A stretch of DNA of 64,000 bases, from positions 62,001 to 126,000 of the forward strand of contig DATCMU010000012.1 of assembly GCA_036563245.1 (NCBI GenBank), given 5' to 3'. The notes beneath the pieces are model-generated. The model worked only from the letters and a program-made list of their open reading frames with translations. It made no database searches and was not told the origin of the DNA. Origin of the DNA: DATCMU01 sp036563245 (GTDB taxonomy: Bacteria > Pseudomonadota > Alphaproteobacteria > Rhizobiales > Devosiaceae). Within the stretch, counting starts at the first letter, position 1, and each line of letters begins with the position of its first letter. Shown here in pieces: positions 17,690 to 25,964 of this stretch. The position numbers were made by a program, and so were the translations under genes.

Positions 17690-18661
17690 TCAGTCGCGTA
17701 GCGACCGACCGGTAAGGGTCAGGAAAACATCATCGAGAGTGGGCCGGGCGACTTCGACGCCGATGGCCTCGATGTCCCGGGCGGTAAGGTCGCGCAGAAG
17801 GCGCGGCAGGCTCGCAGCACCGTCCTGTACCTGCACCCTGACCACATTGCCCTCGACCATCGGCGCACTGGCGCCCGCCAGCGCCCCGCCAATCTCGGCG
17901 GCGGCTTCCGCATCCTCGTTGTCGCGCAGGGTCAGGGTGATTGCATCGCCCGAAACCGTCTTCTTCAGTTCCTTGGGCGTGCCCTGGCTGACGATCCGGC
18001 CATGATCGATGATCAGGATGCGGTCGGACAGTGAATCGGCTTCGTCCATGTAGTGGGTGGTCAGGAACACCGTGGTGCCGAATTCGTCGCGCAATTTGCG
18101 GATGTGATTCCACAGGTTGGCGCGCGATTGCGGGTCCAGCCCGGTGGTCGGCTCGTCCAGGAAGACCACTTGTGGCTGGTGAATGAGTCCCATGACAATG
18201 TCGAGCCGCCGTCTCTGCCCGCCCGACAGGGCGCTGCATTTCTTTGCCCAGATGTCTTCAAGCTCCAGGGCCGCCAGCAGGTCCTCGCCCCGCTTGCGGG
18301 CCGTGGCCCGATCGATGCCAAAGAGTTCGGCATGCCAGACGATTTCGTCCCCTGCCTTGGCATCGCCGCTGGTGCTGCCGCTTTGCGGCACATAGCCGAT
18401 GCGCCGCCTGACCTCGACCGGATCGCGTCTCAGATCGACGCCGGCGACAGTCGCCGACCCGTCGGTGGGCTCCAGAAGTGTGCATAGCATCTTCAGCGTC
18501 GTCGTCTTGCCCGCCCCGTTGGGACCGAGAAATCCGACGATTTCACCTTTCTGCACCTCGAAATCTATGCTGCGCACGGCTTCGAATACCGATTTTCGCG
18601 TCTTGAACGTCCGTCGCAGCCCCTTGGCCACGATCATTGGCCCGTTATCGCCGTTTTCCAT
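17690..18661 (-). CDS. ABC transporter ATP-binding protein (DrrA-like)
   Basis: This 323-residue ATPase powers the downstream permease. It has Walker A G-P-N-G-A-G-K-T-T, signature L-S-G-G-Q-R-R-R and Walker B V-V-F-L-D-E-P-T-T-G-L-D-P, then a roughly 90-residue C-terminal domain as in the DrrA family. The start may be M9 (18637), since the first eight residues are not conserved-looking. The promoter region is shared with the divergent marR-type gene and holds a palindrome. Confidence 0.93.
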   Translation of the reverse strand: MENGDNGPMIVAKGLRRTFKTRKSVFEAVRSIDFEVQKGEIVGFLGPNGAGKTTTLKMLCTLLEPTDGSATVAGVDLRRDPVEVRRRIGYVPQSGSTSGDAKAGDEIVWHAELFGIDRATARKRGEDLLAALELEDIWAKKCSALSGGQRRRLDIVMGLIHQPQVVFLDEPTTGLDPQSRANLWNHIRKLRDEFGTTVFLTTHYMDEADSLSDRILIIDHGRIVSQGTPKELKKTVSGDAITLTLRDNEDAEAAAEIGGALAGASAPMVEGNVVRVQVQDGAASLPRLLRDLTARDIEAIGVEVARPTLDDVFLTLTGRSLRD

Positions 18662-18676
18662 ATTGACCCCGTCGTA

Positions 18677-18711
18677 TATCTTGATAAATTGATATTTCGA
18701 AAATCGAGATA
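18677..18711. promoter_or_regulatory. Palindromic operator candidate between ABC exporter and MarR genes
   Basis: TATCTTGAT (18677-18685) and ATCGAGATA (18703-18711) form an inverted repeat with 8 of 9 positions matching, around TTTCGAAA (18695-18702). It occupies most of the 55-base gap between two divergent starts. The AT content is far above its surroundings, as expected for overlapping promoters and a MarR dimer site. Confidence 0.55.
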
Positions 18712-18716
18712 ACTGA

Positions 18717-19301
18717 ATGAAGAACGAAAATCAAGCACCGATTTCCGCGGATCTGATGCGGGCCCTCAGGGCACACCAGAATGCGTCCGACGTGATGGAT
18801 ACGGCGGTCAGCGATCTGCTTGGCATCAACCGCACGGACGGCATGTGCATCGACATTGTCGATCAGCATGGCCGGATTTCTGCCGGCGAACTGGCGACCG
18901 CGCTGGGTCTGTCCACCGGCGCCGTGACAACTGTCATCGATCGCATGGAGAAGGCGGGATACCTCAGGCGCGTGCCCGATCCGGATGACCGCCGGCGCGT
19001 GTTGACCGAATTGACCGATGACGCACGGCTGATCACCGGCCTGATCTTCGAGCAGATGGGCGATCTCGGGCGTGCCCTGATGGGGAAGATGTCCGAAGAA
19101 GAGCAACGGCTTGTGACGCGCTTCCTGGAAGTCAGCGCCGCGATGAACCAGGACATGGCCGCCGGCCTGCGAAAGCACGTACCAAAGGGGCCAGCCGATT
19201 TCGAGGAACGCCTGCGCCGCGCCCGCAGTTTCCACCGCGATCAGAAACGGGCGGTCGAGATGCTGCAGACCCTGCTGGGCGCCGAATCCGAGGGTGAATG
19301 A
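18717..19301 (+). CDS. MarR family transcriptional regulator
   Basis: This 194-residue protein has a winged helix-turn-helix. The recognition region is I-S-A-G-E-L-A-T-A-L-G-L-S-T-G-A-V-T-T at about 53-71, followed by the wing D-P-D-D-R-R-R-V-L-T. MarR proteins bind palindromes as dimers and release DNA on binding small ligands. Its position, head-to-head with a DrrAB-like exporter across a palindrome, suggests that it represses both itself and the exporter. Confidence 0.9.
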   Translation: MKNENQAPISADLMRALRAHQNASDVMDTAVSDLLGINRTDGMCIDIVDQHGRISAGELATALGLSTGAVTTVIDRMEKAGYLRRVPDPDDRRRVLTELTDDARLITGLIFEQMGDLGRALMGKMSEEEQRLVTRFLEVSAAMNQDMAAGLRKHVPKGPADFEERLRRARSFHRDQKRAVEMLQTLLGAESEGE

Positions 19302-19322
19302 GCGGGTGGGCCCGCCGCCGGC

Positions 19323-20213
19323 CTATTCGGCTGCGGCCAGGGCGCCGTCGTGGCCTTCCAGATTTCCCATGGTGGCCACGATATGGTTCGCCAGCGCATC
19401 GTAGATGCCCCCATAGGCGTGGCTGGCGCGCATCAGCGCGATCTGGGCATCCCGAAGTCGCGGCAGGCCGGCATCCTGCGCCAGTACGCGCATTCCGGGC
19501 TGCAATGCGCTCTCGGGGAGAAAGCCTACCGCGAGATCGGAAAGAACCGCGCTGGCGATGGCCGTGGCGTTGGACGAGGTATACGCGATGCGATAGTCCC
19601 GCCCGATCCGGTTGAGTTCCTCGATGGCATTGGCGCGCCAGTAGCAACATTGCGGACCGCAGGCGAGGGGCAGGGGATCGGTTCCCAGCGCCACGCCGCC
19701 ATGGCTCGTCACCCAGAACATCTTCTCGGTGCGAAACAATTCGCCGAACTCGTGATTGGTGCCCTGGGTGAACACGATGATATCGAACTGTCCGCTGCGC
19801 ATGCCGGCCAGCAATTCCTCGGAAGCCTTGCAGCGTACATCGACCATGATCTTGGGGTGCGTGCGCTGGAACCCCGACAGGATCACCGGCAGGAGCCGCA
19901 CCGCGTAGTCGTCGGGAACGCCAAAACGGATATTGCCGGCCAGAACTTCATCGGAAAACGTGTCGACGATTTCGGCGTTGATGCGCAGCATGCGCCGAGC
20001 CAGTGAATAGAGCGTATCCCCTTCCGGGGTCAGCGAGATTGACCGGCCGTCCCGCTTGAACAGCGATTGGCCCAGGCGTTCCTCAAGCCGCTTGATCTGC
20101 ATGGACACCGCCGACTGGGTCTTATGCACCTGTCGGGCGGCCTCTGTGAAACTGCCGCAATCGGCAATCACGCAGAAGGTTTGCAGTTGGTCGAGATCGA
20201 GGGGCGAACTCAT
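19323..20213 (-). CDS. LysR family transcriptional regulator
   Basis: This 296-residue regulator has an N-terminal winged HTH (about 4-62: L-D-Q-L-Q-T-F, S-F-T-E-A-A-R, H-K-T-Q-S-A-V-S-M-Q-I-K-R-L-E) and a periplasmic-binding-like effector domain. The ATG at 20213 matches the usual start of this group; 20222 and 20243 are alternatives. It is divergent from a DUF1127 gene. I do not know the effector. Confidence 0.9.
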   Translation of the reverse strand: MSSPLDLDQLQTFCVIADCGSFTEAARQVHKTQSAVSMQIKRLEERLGQSLFKRDGRSISLTPEGDTLYSLARRMLRINAEIVDTFSDEVLAGNIRFGVPDDYAVRLLPVILSGFQRTHPKIMVDVRCKASEELLAGMRSGQFDIIVFTQGTNHEFGELFRTEKMFWVTSHGGVALGTDPLPLACGPQCCYWRANAIEELNRIGRDYRIAYTSSNATAIASAVLSDLAVGFLPESALQPGMRVLAQDAGLPRLRDAQIALMRASHAYGGIYDALANHIVATMGNLEGHDGALAAAE

Positions 20214-20229
20214 GGCAATCATCACGGTA

Positions 20230-20244
20230 ATTGATCGGCACAAT
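20230..20244. promoter_or_regulatory. Candidate LysR box upstream of the LysR and DUF1127 genes
   Basis: ATTG (20230-20233) and CAAT (20241-20244) form a dyad that contains the T-N11-A core of LysR-type binding sites. It lies 17 bases upstream of the LysR start in the 159-base divergent gap. The site is short, so chance occurrence is possible. Confidence 0.35.
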
Positions 20245-20372
20245 GAAATCTATTTGTTAGACTGATGGAATGCAAGCGCCTAATAAGGCGATCACCGGCG
20301 CTCAAGCAAGGCGCTGGAGAGGACAAGCCCGCTCCCTCCCCCGGCGGGTACCCGACATTCTGGAGATGAACA

Positions 20373-20648
20373 ATGGCCTACTTGCTTTCGAGCGAGCGGC
20401 CCACGGCCGCCGCTGTTCCCGCTTCGCTCTTCGCGAAGGTTACGCGCTGGCTGGTGGATGGCCTACGTGCCAATTCCGAGCGGCGTGCAGTGCGCAGCCT
20501 GCTCGACCTCGACGATGCCCGCCTTGCCGACCTTGGTGTGACCCGCTCTGATATCTATCAGGCCCTGCGCGGCGATAGCCGGCACTCCGGCCTTTCCCTG
20601 GCCCGGTCGCGCGCCCGTCGGTCCGCACTGCCCTTCAACGGCTTCTGA
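20373..20648 (+). CDS. DUF1127 (YjiS-like) small protein
   Basis: This 91-residue protein has the DUF1127 core at about 42-65: R-S-L-L-D-L-D-D-A-R-L-A-D-L-G-V-T-R-S-D-I. Proteins with this domain are small, basic and common in alphaproteobacteria. Some take part in phosphate and carbon metabolism through RNA binding (established for Agrobacterium and Rhodobacter members). The tail is Arg/Ser-rich. It is followed by a strong terminator and is likely monocistronic, perhaps controlled by the divergent LysR. Confidence 0.87.
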   Translation: MAYLLSSERPTAAAVPASLFAKVTRWLVDGLRANSERRAVRSLLDLDDARLADLGVTRSDIYQALRGDSRHSGLSLARSRARRSALPFNGF

Positions 20649-20708
20649 GCCGGGGCCCTTCTCGGCCCCGTCTCCCCATTCCGCCTTCCCTTTGAAGAAC
20701 CCTGACCC

Positions 20709-20739
20709 TGCCGGACCTTCGGGTCCGGCATTTTTTTTT
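20709..20739 (+). terminator. Strong intrinsic terminator after DUF1127 gene
   Basis: TGCCGGACC and GGTCCGGCA form a perfect 9-bp stem with a TTCG tetraloop, followed directly by nine T residues. It ends 5 bases from the stop of the convergent ialB-like gene. Confidence 0.93.
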
Positions 20740-20743
20740 AACG

Positions 20744-21253
20744 TCAGGGCAGGGCGTTGAAGCCGTCGCCGAACCCGTTGAGTGAGACCGGGATGCCGAT
20801 GCCTTCCTCGGGGGTCTTGAACACCACGAAGATCGCATTCTTGCCATCGGAGAGCGTTTTCACAAGCGCGTCGTCCATTACCACTTCGGCCACGCACCCA
20901 TTGGGCAGGCACCGCACGAATGCGACGCGCCCCATGTCGGTGCCGTCGACATTGAGCCCCAGCCCGTTCGGCAGCAGCACGCCGAGCGGGGCCAGTACGC
21001 GCAGCAGCCGTGCCTTCTTGTCGGCGGTCTTGAGCACGATGACCGACAGCGCGACATTGGGCTGGTCCTCGGCGGTGACGTTCTGGATGATCGCGCACTG
21101 CTCGAAACTGGCGCCGGGCGGGGTATCGCAGCTCATCTGCCAATCGCCGTACTGCGCCTTGACGATGCCCTGCGCCGCGGCGCCCTGGACCAGTCCGAAC
21201 ATGGTGCCTGCCGCAAGCACGATTGCGGCCAAAATCTGAAACTTGTTGCGCAT
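20744..21253 (-). CDS. Invasion associated locus B (IalB) family protein
   Basis: This 169-residue exported protein starts at the ATG at 21253, where a signal peptide (R-N-K-F-Q then a hydrophobic stretch ending A-A-A-Q) begins. The mature part has the family pattern Y-G-D-W-Q-M-S-C and a second cysteine pair (R-C-L-P-N-G-C). IalB is named from Bartonella erythrocyte invasion, but the family is widespread in free-living relatives and its biochemical role is unclear. It is divergent from the cytochrome oxidase cluster across 365 bases. Confidence 0.88.
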   Translation of the reverse strand: MRNKFQILAAIVLAAGTMFGLVQGAAAQGIVKAQYGDWQMSCDTPPGASFEQCAIIQNVTAEDQPNVALSVIVLKTADKKARLLRVLAPLGVLLPNGLGLNVDGTDMGRVAFVRCLPNGCVAEVVMDDALVKTLSDGKNAIFVVFKTPEEGIGIPVSLNGFGDGFNALP

Positions 21254-21618
21254 CACCCGGTTCCAATCCTCGCCGCGGCAGGTCTTCTGATGTCCGCGGA
21301 TTGCCCTTGGGCATTCTGTCTTGTTTGTCACGATCGATTTGTCAACCGCGATCCCCGACGAAGCGGGGCCGCCAGCCCGAGCCCGCAACGGGCACCAGAA
21401 CTTTGGCAAGCGTGAGGCATCGGCGCGCCGGCGCGCAATATGACGCACGACGGGGGCCGTCTGTGGAATTGCCTAAAGTTTCCGGATGTGGTTTAGGTCA
21501 CCCCAATGCGAACTGCGCCCCGGACCATGAGTCGGGGCGACCTTGGTTTCGCCGCGGCAATGGCTTCGGCGCCAAGGGTCACAGGACCGGACGATTTGGG
21601 TATCTAGGGGGAATTCAG
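21254..21618. other. 365-base divergent intergenic region upstream of coxB
   Basis: I find no gene here. It holds an inverted repeat CCTAAA (21472-21477) / TTTAGG (21492-21497) and a GC hairpin CGCCCCG (21516-21522) / CGGGGCG (21533-21539) in the coxB leader. An AGGGGGA ribosome-binding site lies at 21606-21612. The length suggests regulated promoters for coxB and the IalB gene, but I cannot place a -35/-10 pair confidently. Confidence 0.5.
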
Positions 21619-22524
21619 GTGACCGGAATGTTGCTCCGTCTCTTCAAGGTCGTGCTTCTGGCTATGACGGCCTTCCTGCCGGTGTCGGCCTTCGCCGAAA
21701 CCGGCCATCCGCAGCCGGGCGAGATCGGCTTCCAGGGGTCCGTGACGCCAATCATGGACAGCATACGCTCGTTTCACGACGGCATGTTGATCTGGATCAT
21801 TTCGGCCATCACGATTCTGGTGCTCGTTCTGCTGCTCATCGTGATGTTCCGGTTCAACGCCAAGGCGAACCCGACGCCGTCCAAGACCTCGCACAACACC
21901 GTCATCGAGATCGTGTGGACGGTTGTGCCGATCCTGATCCTGGTCATCATCGCCGTCCCCTCGTTCGGCGTGCTTGCCGACCAGATGACCGTGCCCGACG
22001 GGCAGCGCCACTATCTCGGCTCGCAGATCTTTTCGCGCGGCAGCGGTGAAGTCCTCCCCGCGCCAGGCCTTACCGTGAAGGTGATCGGCAACCAGTGGCA
22101 CTGGAGCTACGAATATCCGGACAATGGCGACGTGACCTATGACAGCTACATGCTGACCGACGAGGAGCGCGCCGCCCAGAAGCCCGACCAGCCGCGCCTG
22201 CTCGCCGTTGACGAAGAGCTTGTCGTGCCCGTCGATACAACGGTGCGTGTGCAGGTCACCGCAAGCGACGTGATCCACTCCTTCGCCGTGCCGTCCTTCG
22301 GCGTCAAGGTGGATGCGGTTCCCGGCCGCCTGAACGAGACCTGGTTCTATGTGCGCAAGACCGGCATCTACTATGGCCAGTGCTCGGAACTTTGCGGCAA
22401 GGACCACGCCTTCATGCCGATCGCGGTGCGCGTGGTCTCCAAGGAAGAGTTCGCGAACTGGGTCAAGACGCTCCAGGATCAGGGCGATGTCGACGCTGCC
22501 AACAAGACGCTCGCCGCCCTTTGA
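21619..22524 (+). CDS. coxB: Cytochrome c oxidase subunit II
   Basis: This subunit carries the CuA centre that accepts electrons from cytochrome c. The product has about 301 residues: a signal peptide, two transmembrane helices, and a periplasmic cupredoxin domain. That domain has the aromatic electron-entry patch W-H-W-S-Y-E-Y and the CuA motif C-S-E-L-C-G-K-D-H-A-F-M. The GTG at 21619 is chosen because AGGGGGA lies 6 bases upstream; an ATG at 21628 is the alternative. It is the first gene of the oxidase cluster, followed by coxA 60 bases later. Confidence 0.95.
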   Translation: MTGMLLRLFKVVLLAMTAFLPVSAFAETGHPQPGEIGFQGSVTPIMDSIRSFHDGMLIWIISAITILVLVLLLIVMFRFNAKANPTPSKTSHNTVIEIVWTVVPILILVIIAVPSFGVLADQMTVPDGQRHYLGSQIFSRGSGEVLPAPGLTVKVIGNQWHWSYEYPDNGDVTYDSYMLTDEERAAQKPDQPRLLAVDEELVVPVDTTVRVQVTASDVIHSFAVPSFGVKVDAVPGRLNETWFYVRKTGIYYGQCSELCGKDHAFMPIAVRVVSKEEFANWVKTLQDQGDVDAANKTLAAL

Positions 22525-22584
22525 GGGCGCGGCGCCGGGCAACGAACATCGCGCTTTAGGGAATTGAGAAGAGGGAAATAACCC

Positions 22585-24237
22585 ATGGCTGACGCAAAGG
22601 CTGTCCACCACGAAGCGGTCGATCATCCAACCGGATGGCGTCGCTACGTCTATTCGACCAACCACAAGGACATCGGCACGATGTACCTGATCTTCGCCAT
22701 CGTGGCGGGGGTCATCGGCGCCTTGTTGTCCGGCCTGATGCGCATGGAACTGCAGGAACCCGGCATCCAGATCTTCCACGGTCTGGCGGCGATGGTCTAT
22801 GGCGTGAACGGCGATGCCGCGCTGGACGCGGGCAAGCACATGTATAACGTGTTCGTCACCGCGCACGGCCTGATCATGATCTTCTTCATGGTCATGCCCG
22901 CAATGATCGGCGGTTTCGGCAACTGGTTCGTTCCCATTATGATCGGCGCGCCTGACATGGCGTTCCCGCGCATGAACAACATTTCCTTCTGGTTGCTCAT
23001 TCCCTCGTTTGCGCTGCTTCTGCTTTCGATGTTCTTCGAGGGCCCTGCCGGTGCCGACGGTGCGGGAACGGGCTGGACGCTCTATCCGCCCCTGTCGACG
23101 GTCGGCCATCCCGGGCCGGCGGTGGACTTCGTCATCCTTGCCCTTCACCTGGCGGGTGTTTCCTCGATCCTGGGCGCGATCAACTTCATCACCACCATCT
23201 TCAACATGCGTGCCCCGGGCATGACCATGCACAAGATGCCCCTGTTCCCCTGGGCCGTGCTGATCACCGCCTTCCTGCTGCTCTTGTCGCTCCCGGTGCT
23301 CGCCGGTGGCATCACCATGCTGCTGACCGACCGCAATTTCGGCACCACCTTCTTCAGGCCCGATGGCGGCGGTGATCCGATCCTGTTCCAGCACCTGTTC
23401 TGGTTCTTCGGGCACCCGGAAGTGTATATCCTCATCCTGCCCGGGTTCGGCATGATCTCGCAGATCGTCTCGACCTTCTCCAAGAAGCCGATCTTCGGCT
23501 ACCTGGGCATGGTCTACGCCATGGTTGCGATCGGTTTCGTGGGCTTCATCGTGTGGGCGCACCACATGTACACCACCGGCCTCAGCCTTGACGTGCAGCG
23601 CTACTTCGTCGCCGCGACCATGGTTATTGCCGTGCCCACCGGGGTGAAGGTGTTCTCCTGGATCGCCACGATGTGGGGCGGATCGATCTCGTTCCGCGTG
23701 CCCATGCTCTGGGCGCTGGGGTTCATCTTCCTGTTCACCGTTGGTGGCGTGACCGGCGTGGTGCTTGCAAATGCCGGCGTCGACCGCTCGCTGCAGGATA
23801 CCTATTACGTGGTGGCCCACTTCCACTACGTGCTCTCGCTGGGCGCGGTGTTCGCCATCTTCGCGGGCTGGTACTACTGGTATCCCAAGATGTTCGGCCT
23901 GATGTATTCCGAGCGCCTGGGGCAGCTGCACTTCTGGATCACGTTTGTCGGCGTGAACCTGATCTTCTTCCCCATGCACTTCCTCGGGCTTGCCGGCATG
24001 CCGCGCCGTTACATCGATTACCCCGATGCGTTCGCGCTGTGGAACCGGGTGGCATCGATCGGCTACTACATCACCTTCGTGGGGATGCTGGTCTTCCTGT
24101 GGATGCTGGTCGAGGCCGTGCGCGCCAAGCGCAAGGCGCCCGACAATCCGTGGGGCGAGGGTGCAACGACCCTGGAATGGACGCTGTCGTCGCCGCCGCC
24201 GTTCCACCAGTTCGAGACCTTGCCGCGCTTCAAGTAA
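22585..24237 (+). CDS. coxA: Cytochrome c oxidase subunit I
   Basis: This is the catalytic subunit of the aa3-type oxidase, with 550 residues and twelve transmembrane helices. The haem a ligand region (A-H-G-L-I-M-I-F-F), the CuB histidine with its cross-linked tyrosine (G-H-P-E-V-Y-I), the H-H-M-Y pair and the H-F-H-Y haem ligands are all present. The tyrosine and the helix VI sequence mark an A-type haem-copper oxidase. It sits between coxB and the haem O synthase gene. Confidence 0.98.
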   Translation: MADAKAVHHEAVDHPTGWRRYVYSTNHKDIGTMYLIFAIVAGVIGALLSGLMRMELQEPGIQIFHGLAAMVYGVNGDAALDAGKHMYNVFVTAHGLIMIFFMVMPAMIGGFGNWFVPIMIGAPDMAFPRMNNISFWLLIPSFALLLLSMFFEGPAGADGAGTGWTLYPPLSTVGHPGPAVDFVILALHLAGVSSILGAINFITTIFNMRAPGMTMHKMPLFPWAVLITAFLLLLSLPVLAGGITMLLTDRNFGTTFFRPDGGGDPILFQHLFWFFGHPEVYILILPGFGMISQIVSTFSKKPIFGYLGMVYAMVAIGFVGFIVWAHHMYTTGLSLDVQRYFVAATMVIAVPTGVKVFSWIATMWGGSISFRVPMLWALGFIFLFTVGGVTGVVLANAGVDRSLQDTYYVVAHFHYVLSLGAVFAIFAGWYYWYPKMFGLMYSERLGQLHFWITFVGVNLIFFPMHFLGLAGMPRRYIDYPDAFALWNRVASIGYYITFVGMLVFLWMLVEAVRAKRKAPDNPWGEGATTLEWTLSSPPPFHQFETLPRFK

Positions 24238-24321
24238 GCGTTCTGCCGGGGTGCGGTTTCGCCTGACGACCCAAGTGTTGTCCTGGCGTCCGCACCCTGA
24301 CTACAAAGGGTGAAACGACAA

Positions 24322-25245
24322 GTGGCTTATATCGAACACAACGACACGGTCGCCGCCGGCGCTGCGCAGGTTGAAGACTACTTCGCCCTGCTCAAGCCGC
24401 GGGTGATGTCGCTCGTCGTGTTCACCGCGCTTGTCGGCATGTTGCTCGCGCCCGGTCCCCTCAACCCGGTGATCGGTTTTGCCGCGATCCTTTGCATCGC
24501 GGTCGGGGCAGGGGCGTCGGGCGCGCTGAACATGTGGTTCGACGCCGACATCGACCGGGTCATGAGCCGCACCGCCAACCGGCCGATCCCGTCCGGCCGC
24601 ATGCATCGGGGCGATGCGCTGGTGTTCGGGCTGTGGCTTTCGGGCTTCGCCGTTGCCGTTCTCGGGCTTGCGACCAATTGGGTGGCAGCCGGGCTTCTCG
24701 CCTTCACCATCTTCTTTTATGCCGTCATCTACACCATGTGGCTGAAGCGCTCGACCCCGCAGAACATCGTCATAGGTGGCGCGGCCGGGGCCTTCCCCCC
24801 CATGGTCGGCTGGGCTGCGGTCACGGGCAATGTCAGCCTTGAGAGCATATTGCTGTTTCTGATCATCTTCCTGTGGACGCCGCCGCATTTCTGGGCGTTG
24901 GCCCTCTACAAGCAGAGCGATTACGAAGCGGCCGGCGTGCCGATGATGCCCAATGTTGCCGGCGAGCGTTCGACACGCATCCAGATCGCGGTCTATTCGG
25001 TGATCCTTGTGGCGGTTTCGCTGTTGCCGGGAGTATTCGGCTTTGCTGGCTGGATCTACGAGGCGGCCGCCGCGGTTCTCGGCGCTGTATTCCTCTACCA
25101 CGCGCTGCGCCTTCTCAACCTGACCGGGGCCGAGATGCGCCGGCGGGCCCGTACCCTGTTCACCTATTCGCTGAGCTACCTGTTCGTGATCTTTCTCGCG
25201 CTGCTCGCGGATGGCACCGTCCTTGTCTGGCTGGGGCTGTCATGA
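24322..25245 (+). CDS. ctaB: Protoheme IX farnesyltransferase (haem O synthase)
   Basis: CtaB converts haem B to haem O, the precursor of haem A for the oxidase encoded next to it. It is a UbiA-family membrane protein of about 307 residues, with N-M-W-F-D-A-D-I-D-R-V-M-S-R-T-A-N-R-P-I as the Asp-rich motif. The GTG at 24322 has AAAGGG 11 bases upstream; a GTG at 24310 is also possible. The stop overlaps the next start (ATGA). Confidence 0.95.
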   Translation: MAYIEHNDTVAAGAAQVEDYFALLKPRVMSLVVFTALVGMLLAPGPLNPVIGFAAILCIAVGAGASGALNMWFDADIDRVMSRTANRPIPSGRMHRGDALVFGLWLSGFAVAVLGLATNWVAAGLLAFTIFFYAVIYTMWLKRSTPQNIVIGGAAGAFPPMVGWAAVTGNVSLESILLFLIIFLWTPPHFWALALYKQSDYEAAGVPMMPNVAGERSTRIQIAVYSVILVAVSLLPGVFGFAGWIYEAAAAVLGAVFLYHALRLLNLTGAEMRRRARTLFTYSLSYLFVIFLALLADGTVLVWLGLS

Positions 25246-25397
25246 GTAATTCCCGCCCTGAAATGAGCGACGAAGAAATCATCGCGCGCCGCCGCCGCCG
25301 CTCGATAGCACTGGGCATCGCTCTGGCGGTGCTTGTTGCCCTGTTCTATGCCATCACCATCGTGCGCATGGGTGGCAATGTCTTCGAGAGGCCGTGA
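25242..25397 (+). CDS. CoxF-like small membrane protein
   Basis: This 51-residue protein has a charged N-terminus (E-E-I-I-A-R-R-R-R-R), one hydrophobic helix at about 23-43 and a short tail. It overlaps the ctaB stop by 4 bases (ATGA) and ends 4 bases before ctaG. Its place and shape match the small CoxF-type proteins in rhizobial oxidase operons, probably an assembly or accessory factor. The assignment rests on context more than on sequence. Confidence 0.7.
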   Translation: MSNSRPEMSDEEIIARRRRRSIALGIALAVLVALFYAITIVRMGGNVFERP

Positions 25398-25401
25398 CGC
25401 C

Positions 25402-25962
25402 ATGGCCCACGCCGCACATTTCGATACGCGCCGGCAGGACAGGAACCTGCGCGTCGTCCTGATCTGCGGGGCCGTCGTGCTGGGCATGGTGGGCCTGAGC
25501 TATGCGGCGGTTCCGCTCTACAAGATTTTCTGCCAGGTCACCGGTTATGCCGGGACCACGCAGGTCGCCAGCAGCAACGTCAAGGGCGTGATCGCCCGCG
25601 AAATGGGCGTGCGGTTCGATGCAACCGTGAGCACGGGCCTGCCGATCGTCGTCAAGGCGCCCGAGGAAACCTTCGACAGGATCGGTACGGTCCAGACCGT
25701 GACCTTCAAGGCGACGAACGTGAGCGCCAGAAAGATCACCACGACGGCTTCGTTCAACGTCACGCCGGACCTGACGGGGCTGTATTTCAACAAGATTCAG
25801 TGTTTCTGCTTCACCCAGCAGACGCTCGAACCCGGACAGACAGTGGACATGCCGGTGACGTTTTTCGTCGATCCGGATCTCGACAAGGACAAGAACCTCA
25901 GGACCGTAAGGGAACTGACGCTGTCCTACACCTTCTATGCTTCAGACAATGGGGGAAGCTGA
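25402..25962 (+). CDS. ctaG: Cytochrome c oxidase assembly protein CtaG/Cox11
   Basis: This membrane-anchored copper chaperone delivers Cu to the CuB site of subunit I. It has 186 residues with one N-terminal helix (about 18-38) and a periplasmic immunoglobulin-like domain. The copper motif C-F-C-F lies in N-K-I-Q-C-F-C-F. The ATG at 25402 follows the small CoxF-like gene by 4 bases. The stop ends 2 bases before coxC. Confidence 0.95.
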   Translation: MAHAAHFDTRRQDRNLRVVLICGAVVLGMVGLSYAAVPLYKIFCQVTGYAGTTQVASSNVKGVIAREMGVRFDATVSTGLPIVVKAPEETFDRIGTVQTVTFKATNVSARKITTTASFNVTPDLTGLYFNKIQCFCFTQQTLEPGQTVDMPVTFFVDPDLDKDKNLRTVRELTLSYTFYASDNGGS

Positions 25963-25964
25963 CC

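Noticed and set aside
18717..20648. Possible mobile island around the regulators
   Set aside because: There is no integrase, transposase, tRNA boundary or direct repeat, and composition matches the neighbours.
21604..24207. 867-codon minus-strand open frame opposite coxB and coxA
   Set aside because: It shadows two unmistakable genes; the peptide is rich in His, Asp and Gln from complementing hydrophobic codons.
24249..24297. GGGTGCGG / CCGCACCC inverted repeat between coxA and ctaB
   Set aside because: The 33-base loop and lack of a T-run make it unconvincing as a terminator or riboswitch; it is probably chance or a weak structure.
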